From assembly GCF_009068765.1 (NCBI RefSeq), contig NZ_CP035534.1:1426001-1490000 (forward strand): 64,000 nt of DNA, read 5' to 3'. The notes beneath the pieces were generated by a model. The model was not told the origin of the DNA. It did not search any database and saw nothing but the letters and a program-made list of their open reading frames with translations. Origin of the DNA: Sulfurimonas hydrogeniphila (GTDB lineage Bacteria; Campylobacterota; Campylobacteria; Campylobacterales; Sulfurimonadaceae). This document shows positions 54,877 to 63,315 of this stretch, in pieces. The translations under genes were made by a program, and so were the position numbers. Every line of letters starts with the position of its first letter. Position 1 is the first letter of the stretch.

Positions 54877-56625
54877 ATGTTGGATATAGAAAAAGCCTAC
54901 AAAACAAATTTTAAAAAAGCCGTAAAATACCTGCCGGCATCTGTTAATAATTTTTTTATACAAAGACTCAAAAAAATATTTCATGAAGAAAAATATAATG
55001 AAATTCATGAAAAAAACCATTATCTGCATGGACTGGAGTTCGTTGACAGTATGCTTGAACTTTTGGATATAGACTATACCATCAAGCCAAAGGAGCTCAA
55101 AAACATTCCCTCAACGGGCAGAGTACTTGTTGTTGCAAACCATATAACAGGAGCATCAGATGCCTTTGCTTTGGTACAACTCATAGCAAGTGTAAGAGAA
55201 AACAAGAAAGTAAGACTGATGGTAAACGGTATGCTCATGGGTGTGACACAGGCAAGTGACATCATCATTCCCGTTGACAACATTACAGGAGCCATTACAA
55301 AAACAAGTATCAAAGCCATTAATGAAGCTCTAAAAAATGAAGAAGCGGTAATCATTTTTCCCGCAGGCATTGTCAACAGATTTTCACTCAAAGGGATAAA
55401 AGACACCCCGTGGAAAGCAAGTTTTTTAAAAATTGCCAAAAGAAACAAAACACCGATCCTGCCGGTAAGAATCGAGGGTCGCAATAGCTTTTTATTTTAT
55501 TTTGTCTCGCTGATACTTCCCAAAAAGCTCAGCGGTCTGTTAATGCTCCCGCATGAATTTGTCACAGCAGGAGATAAAAAACCGCTAGTATTTAACATAG
55601 GCAGAGTTATTCCTCTCAGCTCTTTTTCTGATGAAAATATCAGCATTGCCGAGTATCTCAAACTTTTCTACCGGCATCTTTATACCCTTGGAACAAAAAA
55701 AGAATGTGTATTGCAAACTGAGACTACCATCACAGCAGCGCATAATAAGATGCTTTTGCGTGCAGAGGTAAACAATGCCGAAGTTTTGGGACATACACTT
55801 GACGGCAAAAAAATCATTCTCGCCCAGGCGGATGAAGCACCGTTTTTAATGCAGGAACTCGGACGCGTGAGAGAAATTTCTTTTCGTGCAATCGGCGGCG
55901 GGACAGGCACGGCAAAAGACAATGACCTGTATGACAACTACTACAAACATCTTATCCTTTGGGACGAAGAAGATCTTGAAATTGTCGGAGCCTACCGCAT
56001 AGGGGAAGTCGCACAAATCATAAAAAACCGTGGTATGGAAGGGCTGTATACTTACAACCTGTGTGATTTCAGTAAACATTTTCAAGACTACTGCAACAAC
56101 TCCGTAGAACTCGGACGCAGTTTTGTGCAACCAAAATACTGGGGCTCACGGGCACTCGACAATCTGTGGCAGGGCGTCGGTGCCTATTTGGCAAAAAATC
56201 CGCATATCATTTATACCTATGGCACAGTTACCATTAATGCAGACACACCAAAACAGGCCGTTGCGGCACTTGTCTACTTCTACTCTCTGCATTTTTCCTG
56301 CAATACCGATATGATGAGTGCAAAAACACCCTATTTTATGAGCTATGAACAAAAACAGGAGTTTGACATGCTTTTTAAATACAGATCCTACAAAGAGGGG
56401 TTTGTTGTTTTAAAAAAATATCTCAAAGAGTTGGGAACGGCTGTGCCGACTTTGTTTAAACAGTATGCAGAACTGTATGATGAGGGGGCTGTCCGCTTTT
56501 TCGATTTTAGTGTCAATGAAGGACTCCATGGTGTGGTCGAAGGATTTATCATTGCAGACAATTCAAAAATGAAAGAGGCGAAAAGAAAACGCTACATTAA
56601 AAACTTCGAATCTGAAAAAATTTAA
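54877..56625 (+). CDS. PlsC-like acyltransferase fused to OlsB-like GNAT domain (OlsF-like)
   Basis: A 582-residue two-domain protein. Residues about 70-290 form a glycerolipid-type acyltransferase with VANHITGASD (His89-x5-Asp95, the spacing of hemolysin-type members) and FPAGIVNRFS. Residues about 300-565 look like the ornithine N-acyltransferase/GNAT domain (EIVGAYRIGE, LYTYNLCDFS, ELGRSFVQPKYWGSRALDNLW). The order PlsC then GNAT is that of the bifunctional ornithine-lipid synthase OlsF. It could make ornithine lipid or a similar aminolipid. The amino acid used cannot be read from the sequence. Confidence 0.82.
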   Translation: MLDIEKAYKTNFKKAVKYLPASVNNFFIQRLKKIFHEEKYNEIHEKNHYLHGLEFVDSMLELLDIDYTIKPKELKNIPSTGRVLVVANHITGASDAFALVQLIASVRENKKVRLMVNGMLMGVTQASDIIIPVDNITGAITKTSIKAINEALKNEEAVIIFPAGIVNRFSLKGIKDTPWKASFLKIAKRNKTPILPVRIEGRNSFLFYFVSLILPKKLSGLLMLPHEFVTAGDKKPLVFNIGRVIPLSSFSDENISIAEYLKLFYRHLYTLGTKKECVLQTETTITAAHNKMLLRAEVNNAEVLGHTLDGKKIILAQADEAPFLMQELGRVREISFRAIGGGTGTAKDNDLYDNYYKHLILWDEEDLEIVGAYRIGEVAQIIKNRGMEGLYTYNLCDFSKHFQDYCNNSVELGRSFVQPKYWGSRALDNLWQGVGAYLAKNPHIIYTYGTVTINADTPKQAVAALVYFYSLHFSCNTDMMSAKTPYFMSYEQKQEFDMLFKYRSYKEGFVVLKKYLKELGTAVPTLFKQYAELYDEGAVRFFDFSVNEGLHGVVEGFIIADNSKMKEAKRKRYIKNFESEKI

Positions 56626-56636
56626 TACTTTTTAGC

Positions 56637-56642
56637 TATAAT
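56637..56642 (+). promoter_or_regulatory. -10 box of dapA
   Basis: TATAAT in TTTTTAGCTATAATTAG, 29 bp before the dapA ATG. It resembles the TTTTTAGCTAAAAT in the duplicated promoter at 4 kb. The leader contains AAAGG as ribosome site. Confidence 0.55.
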
Positions 56643-56670
56643 TAGCCATTATTTTTAAAGGCTATTTAGA

Positions 56671-57564
56671 ATGAATTTAGTAACAGGTTCTTCAACCGCA
56701 CTGATAACTCCGTTTAAAAACGGAAAACTTGATGAACAGACCTATGCTGCGTTAATACAACGCCAAATAAACAACGGTATGAATGCAGTATGCCCTGTCG
56801 GAACAACAGGCGAAAGCGCCACACTGACACATGATGAACACAAACGCTGTATAGAAATTGCCGTAGAAGTCTGTAAAGGCACGCAGACAAAAGTTTTGGC
56901 AGGAGCAGGCAGCAATGCAACACATGAAGCGATAGAAATTGCCAAACATGCGCAAAGCTGTGGTGTTGATGCTATTTTTTCTGTTTCTCCCTACTACAAC
57001 AAACCATCACAAGAAGGTCTGTACCAACACTATAAAGCTATAGCAGAAGCTGTCAGCGAACTGCCGTTTATGCTTTATAATGTTCCCGGACGTACAGGTG
57101 TGGACATTTCTGCAGACACGACTATCAGACTTTTTGATGATGTCAAAAATATTTACGGAGTCAAAGAAGCGACAGGCAGCCTGGAGCGTACTGTAGAACT
57201 GCTTTCGCGCAGACCCGAATTAAAAGTATTTTCAGGGGATGATGCGATTGACTATCCTATTTTGGCAAACGGCGGAGCAGGAATCACTTCAGTTACATCC
57301 AATCTTATGCCTGACCTGAAATCAGAACTCGTCAACAAAGCGCTCAGCGGTGATTTTATGGGGGCAAAAGCCATCAATGACAAACTCTACCCTTTGAACA
57401 AAGTGATGTTTTGTGAGTCAAATCCTATTCCGATAAAAGCGGCAATGTATATAGCAGGACTTACAGAGACACTGGAGTACAGACTGCCTCTTGTTGCTCC
57501 AAGCAAAGAAAACATGAAAAAGATTGAAGAAGTAATGAAAAATTACGATATTAAAGGACTCTAA
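56671..57564 (+). CDS. dapA: 4-hydroxy-tetrahydrodipicolinate synthase
   Basis: Lysine and diaminopimelate pathway: condenses pyruvate with aspartate semialdehyde. The 297-residue aldolase-fold protein shows VGTTGESATLTHDEH, SPYYNKPSQEG (Tyr relay), LYNVPGRTGVD and the Schiff-base Lys in YGVKEATGS (about 161). The product feeds peptidoglycan, in line with the many cell-wall genes nearby. It has its own -10 box, so it is separate from the lipid module. The SDR gene begins 3 bp after its stop. Confidence 0.96.
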   Translation: MNLVTGSSTALITPFKNGKLDEQTYAALIQRQINNGMNAVCPVGTTGESATLTHDEHKRCIEIAVEVCKGTQTKVLAGAGSNATHEAIEIAKHAQSCGVDAIFSVSPYYNKPSQEGLYQHYKAIAEAVSELPFMLYNVPGRTGVDISADTTIRLFDDVKNIYGVKEATGSLERTVELLSRRPELKVFSGDDAIDYPILANGGAGITSVTSNLMPDLKSELVNKALSGDFMGAKAINDKLYPLNKVMFCESNPIPIKAAMYIAGLTETLEYRLPLVAPSKENMKKIEEVMKNYDIKGL

Positions 57565-57567
57565 AGT

Positions 57568-58335
57568 ATGAAAAACAAAACTCTCTTTGTAAGCGGCGGA
57601 ACTCGCGGAATCGGCAAGGCAATTGTGTATGCTTTTGCAAAAGAAGGCTGTAATGTTGCCTTTACCTATGCTTCAAGCGCTGATACCGCAAATGAAATTA
57701 TTAAAGATATCGAGACAAATTACGGAGTAAAATGCCGTGCCTACAAACTGGATATATTAGAGCCAAACACATATAAAGATGTTTATAAAGAGTTTGACGA
57801 AGATTTTGACAGACTGGATTATTTTATATCCAATGCAATTATCTCAGGGCGTGCCGTTGTCGGTGGATTTGGACCGTTTATGCGCCTTAAGCCAAAAGGT
57901 CTCAACAATATCTATACGGCAACGGTAGATGCTTTTGTCGTCGGTGCACAGGAAGCTGCCAAAAGAATGGAAAAAACAGGAGGCGGCAGCATTATTTCCA
58001 TGAGTTCTACAGGAAACCTTGTTTATACGCCGAATTATGCAGGTCACGGAACAAACAAAGCTGCTGTTGAGGCTATGGTACGTTATGCCGCAGCTGAACT
58101 CGGTGAGAAAAATATTCGTGTCAATGCCGTAAGCGGCGGACCGATTGATACCGACGCACTCAAGGCATTTCCAAACTACGAAGAGGTAAAAGCTGAAGTT
58201 GTCAGACGCTCTCCGCTTTCTCGTATGGGTGTTCCTGAGGATTTAACAGGTGCATGCAAATTTTTGTGTTCTGATGAGGCATCCTGGCTGACAGGACAGA
58301 CAATAGTCATTGACGGCGGAACTACTTTTCAGTAA
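57568..58335 (+). CDS. Short-chain dehydrogenase, enoyl-ACP-reductase-like (FabL type)
   Basis: A 255-residue Rossmann protein with cofactor loop SGGTRGIGKA. The active-site Tyr and Lys are spaced as Tyr-x6-Lys (YAGHGTNK), the spacing of enoyl-ACP reductases FabI and FabL rather than the Tyr-x3-Lys of ketoreductases. NAIISGRAVVGGFG and GPIDTDALKAFPNYEEV also resemble FabL. A role in fatty-acid synthesis is therefore possible, but related proteins in Campylobacterota are usually listed only as SDR. It follows dapA, an order I recall in Campylobacter. Confidence 0.85.
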   Translation: MKNKTLFVSGGTRGIGKAIVYAFAKEGCNVAFTYASSADTANEIIKDIETNYGVKCRAYKLDILEPNTYKDVYKEFDEDFDRLDYFISNAIISGRAVVGGFGPFMRLKPKGLNNIYTATVDAFVVGAQEAAKRMEKTGGGSIISMSSTGNLVYTPNYAGHGTNKAAVEAMVRYAAAELGEKNIRVNAVSGGPIDTDALKAFPNYEEVKAEVVRRSPLSRMGVPEDLTGACKFLCSDEASWLTGQTIVIDGGTTFQ

Positions 58336-58370
58336 ACACTTACGGCTTATGAAACTCTAAAGAGATCAAG

Positions 58371-58664
58371 CCCGTACTTTAGCATTAAGAGTACAGATTC
58401 AGAAGAACATATCGGAATCGGTACTTCAGTGCCGACGGCCAAAACATTCCTGCCACTCTCTGCCCACCCTGAAGGATGGGTTCCAAAAAGCCATACATTC
58501 CTCAGAATCGGTACTTCAGTGCCGACTGTTAAAACATTCCTGCCACTCTCTGCCCATCCTGAAGGATGGGTTCCAAAAAACCACACATTCTTCGGAATCG
58601 GTACTTCAGTGCCGACTGTTATTACTTACTTTTACGCCACTTTCAGCCCGCACTAAAGTACGGG
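58371..58664. repeat. Tandem array of paired hairpin repeats, 90-bp period
   Basis: This fills most of the 359-bp gap between the convergent SDR and serA genes. Right halves start at 58413, 58503 and 58593, exactly 90 bp apart (core GGTACTTCAGTGCC). Left halves lie at 58463-58480, 58553-58570 and 58647-58664 (CCCACCC or CCCATCC with GGATGGG, and CCCGCAC with GTACGGG). A truncated inverted left half (CCCGTACTTTAG) starts near 58371. The conserved flanks CTGCCACTCTCTGCCC and GTTCCAAAAA complete the unit. Frames through the array translate to repeated short peptides and lack ribosome sites, so I call it non-coding. Confidence 0.9.
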
Positions 58665-58694
58665 TTTCAAAAATTTGTAAAAGAGAAGAAAGTT

Positions 58695-60281
58695 TTATAA
58701 ACGAGCGTAGTTAACACTTATGCAGGCATCTAAAGATGCCAATTCATTCAAGGTAGTATCATTTACCGCATTGTCTACCAAGATCACAGCAAGCGCTTCT
58801 GACTGCTCGTTTCTTGCCAATGAAAAATCTGAAATATTGACATTGTTGTCTGCAAGTATAGTTCCTACACTGCCAATGACACCGGGAACATCAGAGTTTT
58901 TAAACAGAACCATATCACCTTTGAGAGGGAATTCAATGTCAAAACCGTCTATTGCAACAATACGCTGTAACCCGTCTTCAAAAATTGTAGCCGAAATTGA
59001 TGTTGTTCCCTCATTTGTTGTGATTTTCACAGTGATCAGGTTCTTGTAAACTTTTGAGTCTCCCAAATTAACCGCTTCAACTTCAATAGCTTTTTCTTTG
59101 GCAACAAAGTCTGCATTTACATAATTTATAGTCTCTGAACTGTGGCTCAATGCCCCAACTGTCACAAAAGTAGCAAGAGAATCAACATAGTTTGCTATTT
59201 CTCCCTGCCCTTTTACTTTTATAGAGATTATTTTAGACTTATTAATCTGAGACTCCAGAAAACCGATTTTTTGTCCCATTTCCAAGAATGGCTTTACAAA
59301 AGGAGGTATTTTACTCTCATCTATCGGCAAATTCATTGCATTAGGATAGGCTATTCCTTTCGCCGCGGCGATTGCATTTTGTGCCGCCTGTGTTCCGATA
59401 TTGTACTGAGACTCATAGGTATTTGCTCCCAAGTGAGGAGAAACGACAATATTGTCCAAATCAAGCAGTTTATTGTTAATTGCAGGCTCTTTAACAAACA
59501 CATCGATGCCGGCAAAACGAATTTTACCGGATTTCAGTCCGTCATACAAAGCATCTTCGTTATAGAGTCCGCCACGTGCACAGTTGACAAGCACAACGCC
59601 GTCTTTCATTTTTGCAATTTCTTCTTTATCGATAATATTAATTGTCTCTTGGTTTTTCGGTGTATGTATCGTGATAACATCACATGCCAAAATATCATCA
59701 AAATTTTTCGTATAGATCATGTCCAAATCAGTTACCTTTGAAGGGTCGATATACGGATCATAGGCAACTATATCCATCTCAAATGCTTTTGCGCGTTTCG
59801 CAACACGGGAACCGATATTTCCAAAACCGATAATACCGAGTTTTTTACCTTTAAGTTCATATCCGTACCACTTTTCACGCTTCCAGATTCGCTGGTTTTT
59901 CAAATGGTCATGAGAATACGGAAACATTCTCATACATGAAAGCATGTGTGTCATAGTAAGTTCTACCGCAGCAATTGTATTGGCAGTCGGTACATTCATT
60001 ACAATGATTCCTTTTTTGGAACACTCGGGAATGTTGACATTGTCAACACCGACACCGGCACGCACAATAGCTTTCATATTTGTTGCATGTTCTATAAAAA
60101 ATTCATCAACATCCGTTGAACTTCTTGTGATGGCAACATCTGCTTTTGGAATAATTGTTTCAACAAGCTCTTTTTTATCCACATCAGCTGCCATGATGAA
60201 GTTGATATTTTCATCTTCTTGAAGCATTTTCAAGCCGGCTTCATGGATATGGTCACACACAACTACTGTATATTTCTGCAT
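58695..60281 (-). CDS. serA: D-3-phosphoglycerate dehydrogenase
   Basis: First step of serine synthesis. The 528-residue long form has the substrate and NAD domains (VRAGVGVDNVNIPECSKKGI, GIIGFGNIGSRVAKRAKAF, HTPKNQETINII, NCARGG, catalytic His in VVSPHLGANTYESQ). An intervening domain and a C-terminal ACT domain (KGDMVLFKNSDVPGVIGSVGTIL, from about 455) suggest serine feedback. It lies in the run aroA-ispH-rpsA-hypothetical-serA, which I recall as conserved in Campylobacter. It ends against the repeat array. Confidence 0.96.
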   Translation of the reverse strand: MQKYTVVVCDHIHEAGLKMLQEDENINFIMAADVDKKELVETIIPKADVAITRSSTDVDEFFIEHATNMKAIVRAGVGVDNVNIPECSKKGIIVMNVPTANTIAAVELTMTHMLSCMRMFPYSHDHLKNQRIWKREKWYGYELKGKKLGIIGFGNIGSRVAKRAKAFEMDIVAYDPYIDPSKVTDLDMIYTKNFDDILACDVITIHTPKNQETINIIDKEEIAKMKDGVVLVNCARGGLYNEDALYDGLKSGKIRFAGIDVFVKEPAINNKLLDLDNIVVSPHLGANTYESQYNIGTQAAQNAIAAAKGIAYPNAMNLPIDESKIPPFVKPFLEMGQKIGFLESQINKSKIISIKVKGQGEIANYVDSLATFVTVGALSHSSETINYVNADFVAKEKAIEVEAVNLGDSKVYKNLITVKITTNEGTTSISATIFEDGLQRIVAIDGFDIEFPLKGDMVLFKNSDVPGVIGSVGTILADNNVNISDFSLARNEQSEALAVILVDNAVNDTTLNELASLDACISVNYARL

Positions 60282-60761
60282 TTAATCTTCCTTTTTATAA
60301 GGCGCAACAGTGGCCTTAATTTTATAATTTTTTAGCACTTTTACCAATTTGTTTAATTTATCTACATTTTGTGAATAAATAAGTAAATCTATACCTTTAG
60401 TATCTTTTTTTAAAAAATACTTTAATTTATGTCTTTTCAACTCTTCTTTGAGACAAAAAAGCTGATAGGGATCTAAAAGTTTTGCTGACAGTTTATAGGT
60501 AATAGTTTTAGTTATTTTTTCATTCAGATCAAGTGTAATATACACTTCATTCACAGGATAAAAATAACCGAGCCTCTCAGATTTTGAAAAATGATTCAGC
60601 CACAGTTTTTCCGGTTTTTTAAAAACAGTTTCATTTTTTAAAACCAGAGGTTGCGTATCTATCACTTCATCCTGTGAGTTTATAGATACTAGAAAAAAGA
60701 CAATAAACACGGCTACCCCCAATGCTAAAAGCGGGGCAAACCATTTAATTATCTTTTGCAT
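60282..60761 (-). CDS. Membrane-anchored hypothetical protein between rpsA and serA
   Basis: A 159-residue protein with one N-terminal span (about 8-27) and a basic, Lys- and Leu-rich C-terminal part expected in the periplasm (KEELKRHKLKYFLKKDTKGIDLLIYSQN). I know no function. It ends at the base before the serA start and begins 14 bp after rpsA, so it is co-transcribed. A similar small exported protein holds this place in Campylobacter, as I recall. The C-terminal alternation of strand and helix looks like a small alpha/beta domain. Confidence 0.72.
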   Translation of the reverse strand: MQKIIKWFAPLLALGVAVFIVFFLVSINSQDEVIDTQPLVLKNETVFKKPEKLWLNHFSKSERLGYFYPVNEVYITLDLNEKITKTITYKLSAKLLDPYQLFCLKEELKRHKLKYFLKKDTKGIDLLIYSQNVDKLNKLVKVLKNYKIKATVAPYKKED

Positions 60762-60775
60762 TTAAAAGCTTGAGC

Positions 60776-62434
60776 TTATTTAAATTTATCTTTTATCAAG
60801 TCACCGAGAGAGTGTGATTCTGTATCATTAATCTCTTCAAGCATTGCCTGATTTTTGATATAATCCAATTTTTTAACAGATAAACGGATACGGTCACGAC
60901 GGGTATCAATGTTTGCAATTGCAGCTTCTATTTCCTGACCCGGCTCTAACTCTTCTTTTACCAGTGGCGCCAAATCTTCATCACGAATAAGTGCATCAAC
61001 ACCGTCTTCGAGAGAAACAAATACACCAAAGTCTTTAATGTCGCGAATAGTCCCTTTGACTACAGAGTTTACTTTGTGTGTTGTAGCAAACTTGTCTATA
61101 GGTGACTCCAAAAGTGTTTTACGGTTTAAAGATATTTTTTGGTCTTCTTTGTTGATTTTGGCAATTTTTACTTCAACTTCTTCACCGGATTTCAAAACAT
61201 CTTTTGCTTTTGTATTTTTGTCCCATGAAATATCCTGATTGTGTAAAAGGCCTTCAACACCGTCTATACGGACAAATGCACCAAAATCAGTTAAAGATGT
61301 AACTGTACCGGTCACCACATCACCTTCATGATATTTTTTAACAAATTCATCAAATGGTTTTGGTAATAGTCTTTTTAATGAAACACGAAGTTTATGTGTT
61401 TTAGAATTGATTTCTATTACTTCAACATCGATTTCCTGTCCAACTTCCAGATAATCATTTGGATTTTTTACATTTTTGTTCCATGTGATTTCTGAAATAT
61501 GCAAGAAACCTTCTATATCATTTCCAAGATCAACAAAAACACCGTATGCTTCAATATTTGAAACAGTAACAGTAATTGTGTCGCCCTCATCCAGTTCACT
61601 TTCAACTTCTGCCCAAGGGTCAGGCTGAACAGCTTTGATAGATAAAGAAAGATGACGCTTGTCTTTGTCATAAGAGATTGCTTTGACAGTTACAACATCA
61701 CCCTCTTTATAAAGTTTTGACGGATTTACCGGACCTTTATAAGAGATTTCATTGTAGTGTACCAAACCGTCAACACCGCCGACATCTACAAACATACCGT
61801 AACTGGTGATTTTTTTGATAGTCCCTTCAACAATAACATCTTCAGCCATCAGTTGATCAATAATCTCTTTTTTCTTTTTGCGCTCTTCATTGAAAAGCTT
61901 ACGACGTGAAAGAATAATCGAATTTTCAGCCGGATCAATTTTCACAACCTGTGCTTTGATTTTACGCCCTACAACATCGTCAGTCTCTTTGAATGCTGCT
62001 AAAGAACGCGGCATAAAGAATGAAACTGCATCAGCCTCAACAACATATCCGCCACGATTTTTCTTCGTAATGACACCTTCAACAACCAGGTCTTCAAAAT
62101 CCTCTTTGTGTGCATCAATAAACTCTATAGTTTTTTCCTGCTCTAAAACTTTCTTGTATGATATTTTGGGACGCTCATTGTAGTATCCCATTTGCATAAC
62201 TTTAATTTTATCACCGGTATTAAACTTCAACTCACCGTTTTCATCACGGATTTCGTCAAGGCTTAATATACCTTCGAGTTTATCACCTACACTTACTAAT
62301 GCTCTGTTCTCATCAGCCTGTATCTCTACTATTTCACCTTCTACGATGCGACTTGTTTCTTGCTTTTTTTCGCTTGCTGCGAACATCTCTGCAAAATTTT
62401 CTTCTTCTTCAAATGATTCGTTATCGAACGCCAT
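60776..62434 (-). CDS. rpsA: 30S ribosomal protein S1
   Basis: Binds mRNA on the small subunit and helps initiation. The 552-residue protein is a string of six S1 (OB-fold) repeats with the usual starts, such as GDKIKVMQMGY, GTIKKITSYGMFVDVGGVDGLVHYNEIS, GYGVFVDLGNDIEGFLHISEIT-like and GTVTSLTDFGAFVRIDGVEGLLHNQDIS. It ends in an acidic/basic tail. ATG follows AGAGGATAGGC-type purines. It precedes the membrane-anchored hypothetical gene and serA. Confidence 0.96.
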   Translation of the reverse strand: MAFDNESFEEEENFAEMFAASEKKQETSRIVEGEIVEIQADENRALVSVGDKLEGILSLDEIRDENGELKFNTGDKIKVMQMGYYNERPKISYKKVLEQEKTIEFIDAHKEDFEDLVVEGVITKKNRGGYVVEADAVSFFMPRSLAAFKETDDVVGRKIKAQVVKIDPAENSIILSRRKLFNEERKKKKEIIDQLMAEDVIVEGTIKKITSYGMFVDVGGVDGLVHYNEISYKGPVNPSKLYKEGDVVTVKAISYDKDKRHLSLSIKAVQPDPWAEVESELDEGDTITVTVSNIEAYGVFVDLGNDIEGFLHISEITWNKNVKNPNDYLEVGQEIDVEVIEINSKTHKLRVSLKRLLPKPFDEFVKKYHEGDVVTGTVTSLTDFGAFVRIDGVEGLLHNQDISWDKNTKAKDVLKSGEEVEVKIAKINKEDQKISLNRKTLLESPIDKFATTHKVNSVVKGTIRDIKDFGVFVSLEDGVDALIRDEDLAPLVKEELEPGQEIEAAIANIDTRRDRIRLSVKKLDYIKNQAMLEEINDTESHSLGDLIKDKFK

Positions 62435-62484
62435 TGCCTATCCTCTGTTACATAAAAATTGTCGTGATTATAACAAAGTTATGA

Positions 62485-63315
62485 TTAATTTATACTTTTT
62501 TCAATCGAATTGATAACATTTTGTATAATCCAGTCCGGAGTGGAGGCACCTGCAGTAACACCACAATGTTTTTTATCCAAAAACCACTCGCTCTCTAATT
62601 CGTTTTCATCTTCAATATGATGACTGTTTGGACAGTTTTCATAAGATATATTAAAAAGCTGTTTGGTATTTGATGAATTTTTTCCACCGATGATTATCAT
62701 AACATCTGCTTTTTTAGAAAGTTTTCTCACAGCTTCCTGATTTTCAAATGTTGCATTGCATATCGTGTTAAAAATACGTACCTCTTTGTGGCGGGGAATC
62801 AGATAATTTGCAATCTCCATATAGTCTTCTACTTTTCTTGTTGTCTGGGCAATCAGTGCTATACGTTCATGAAACTTCAGATTCTGTAACTCTTGAACGC
62901 TTGTAACAACCGTTGCACCGTGTGTTGCATAAGACTTTACTCCTTTTATCTCAGGGTGTGATTCATCCCCGAAAATGACAACATCATACCCATTTTCACT
63001 CATCTCCTGAGCTATCTCCTGTGGCTTTGTCACAAACGGACAGGTGGCATCCACCACTTCAATGCCATTTTCTTTGAGTTGCGCAAGTTCACCTTTGACT
63101 ATACCGTGTGTCCGAACGATTGCTTTATCTCCCGGCTTGAATGTTTGAAAATCTTCAACGAGGCCTACTTTAAAATCTTTATCCAGTCTTGCTATCTCTT
63201 TAGAGTTGTGAATCAACGGACCATAGGTTGCTGCATTTGTATTTTCTTCTGCAATTTTAATCGCCCGTTTCACACCAAAACAAAAACCGTAGTTTTCTGC
63301 AAGCTCTATTTTCAT
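62485..63315 (-). CDS. ispH: 4-hydroxy-3-methylbut-2-enyl diphosphate reductase
   Basis: Last step of the MEP isoprenoid pathway, an iron-sulfur reductase. The 276-residue protein has the three cluster Cys in GFCFGVKRA (12), DATCPFVTKP (about 92) and TICNATFENQ (about 187). HTHG-type residues (VRTHGIVKGEL) and the Thr/Glu loop ALIAQTTRK are also present. Its start overlaps the aroA stop by 4 bp (ATGA-type), so the two are coupled. Confidence 0.96.
   Translation of the reverse strand: MKIELAENYGFCFGVKRAIKIAEENTNAATYGPLIHNSKEIARLDKDFKVGLVEDFQTFKPGDKAIVRTHGIVKGELAQLKENGIEVVDATCPFVTKPQEIAQEMSENGYDVVIFGDESHPEIKGVKSYATHGATVVTSVQELQNLKFHERIALIAQTTRKVEDYMEIANYLIPRHKEVRIFNTICNATFENQEAVRKLSKKADVMIIIGGKNSSNTKQLFNISYENCPNSHHIEDENELESEWFLDKKHCGVTAGASTPDWIIQNVINSIEKSIN

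Noticed and set aside
58347-58656. Two opposite frames across the 90-bp array
   Set aside because: Both mirror the DNA repeat, lack start signals and match no protein family.
58371-58664. CRISPR array
   Set aside because: The period is 90 bp, units are palindromic pairs and the intervening sequence is repeated too, so there are no unique spacers. No cas genes are present.
59142-59741. 199-codon frame antisense to serA
   Set aside because: It is a shadow of the well-conserved serA frame, with no ribosome site or known domain.
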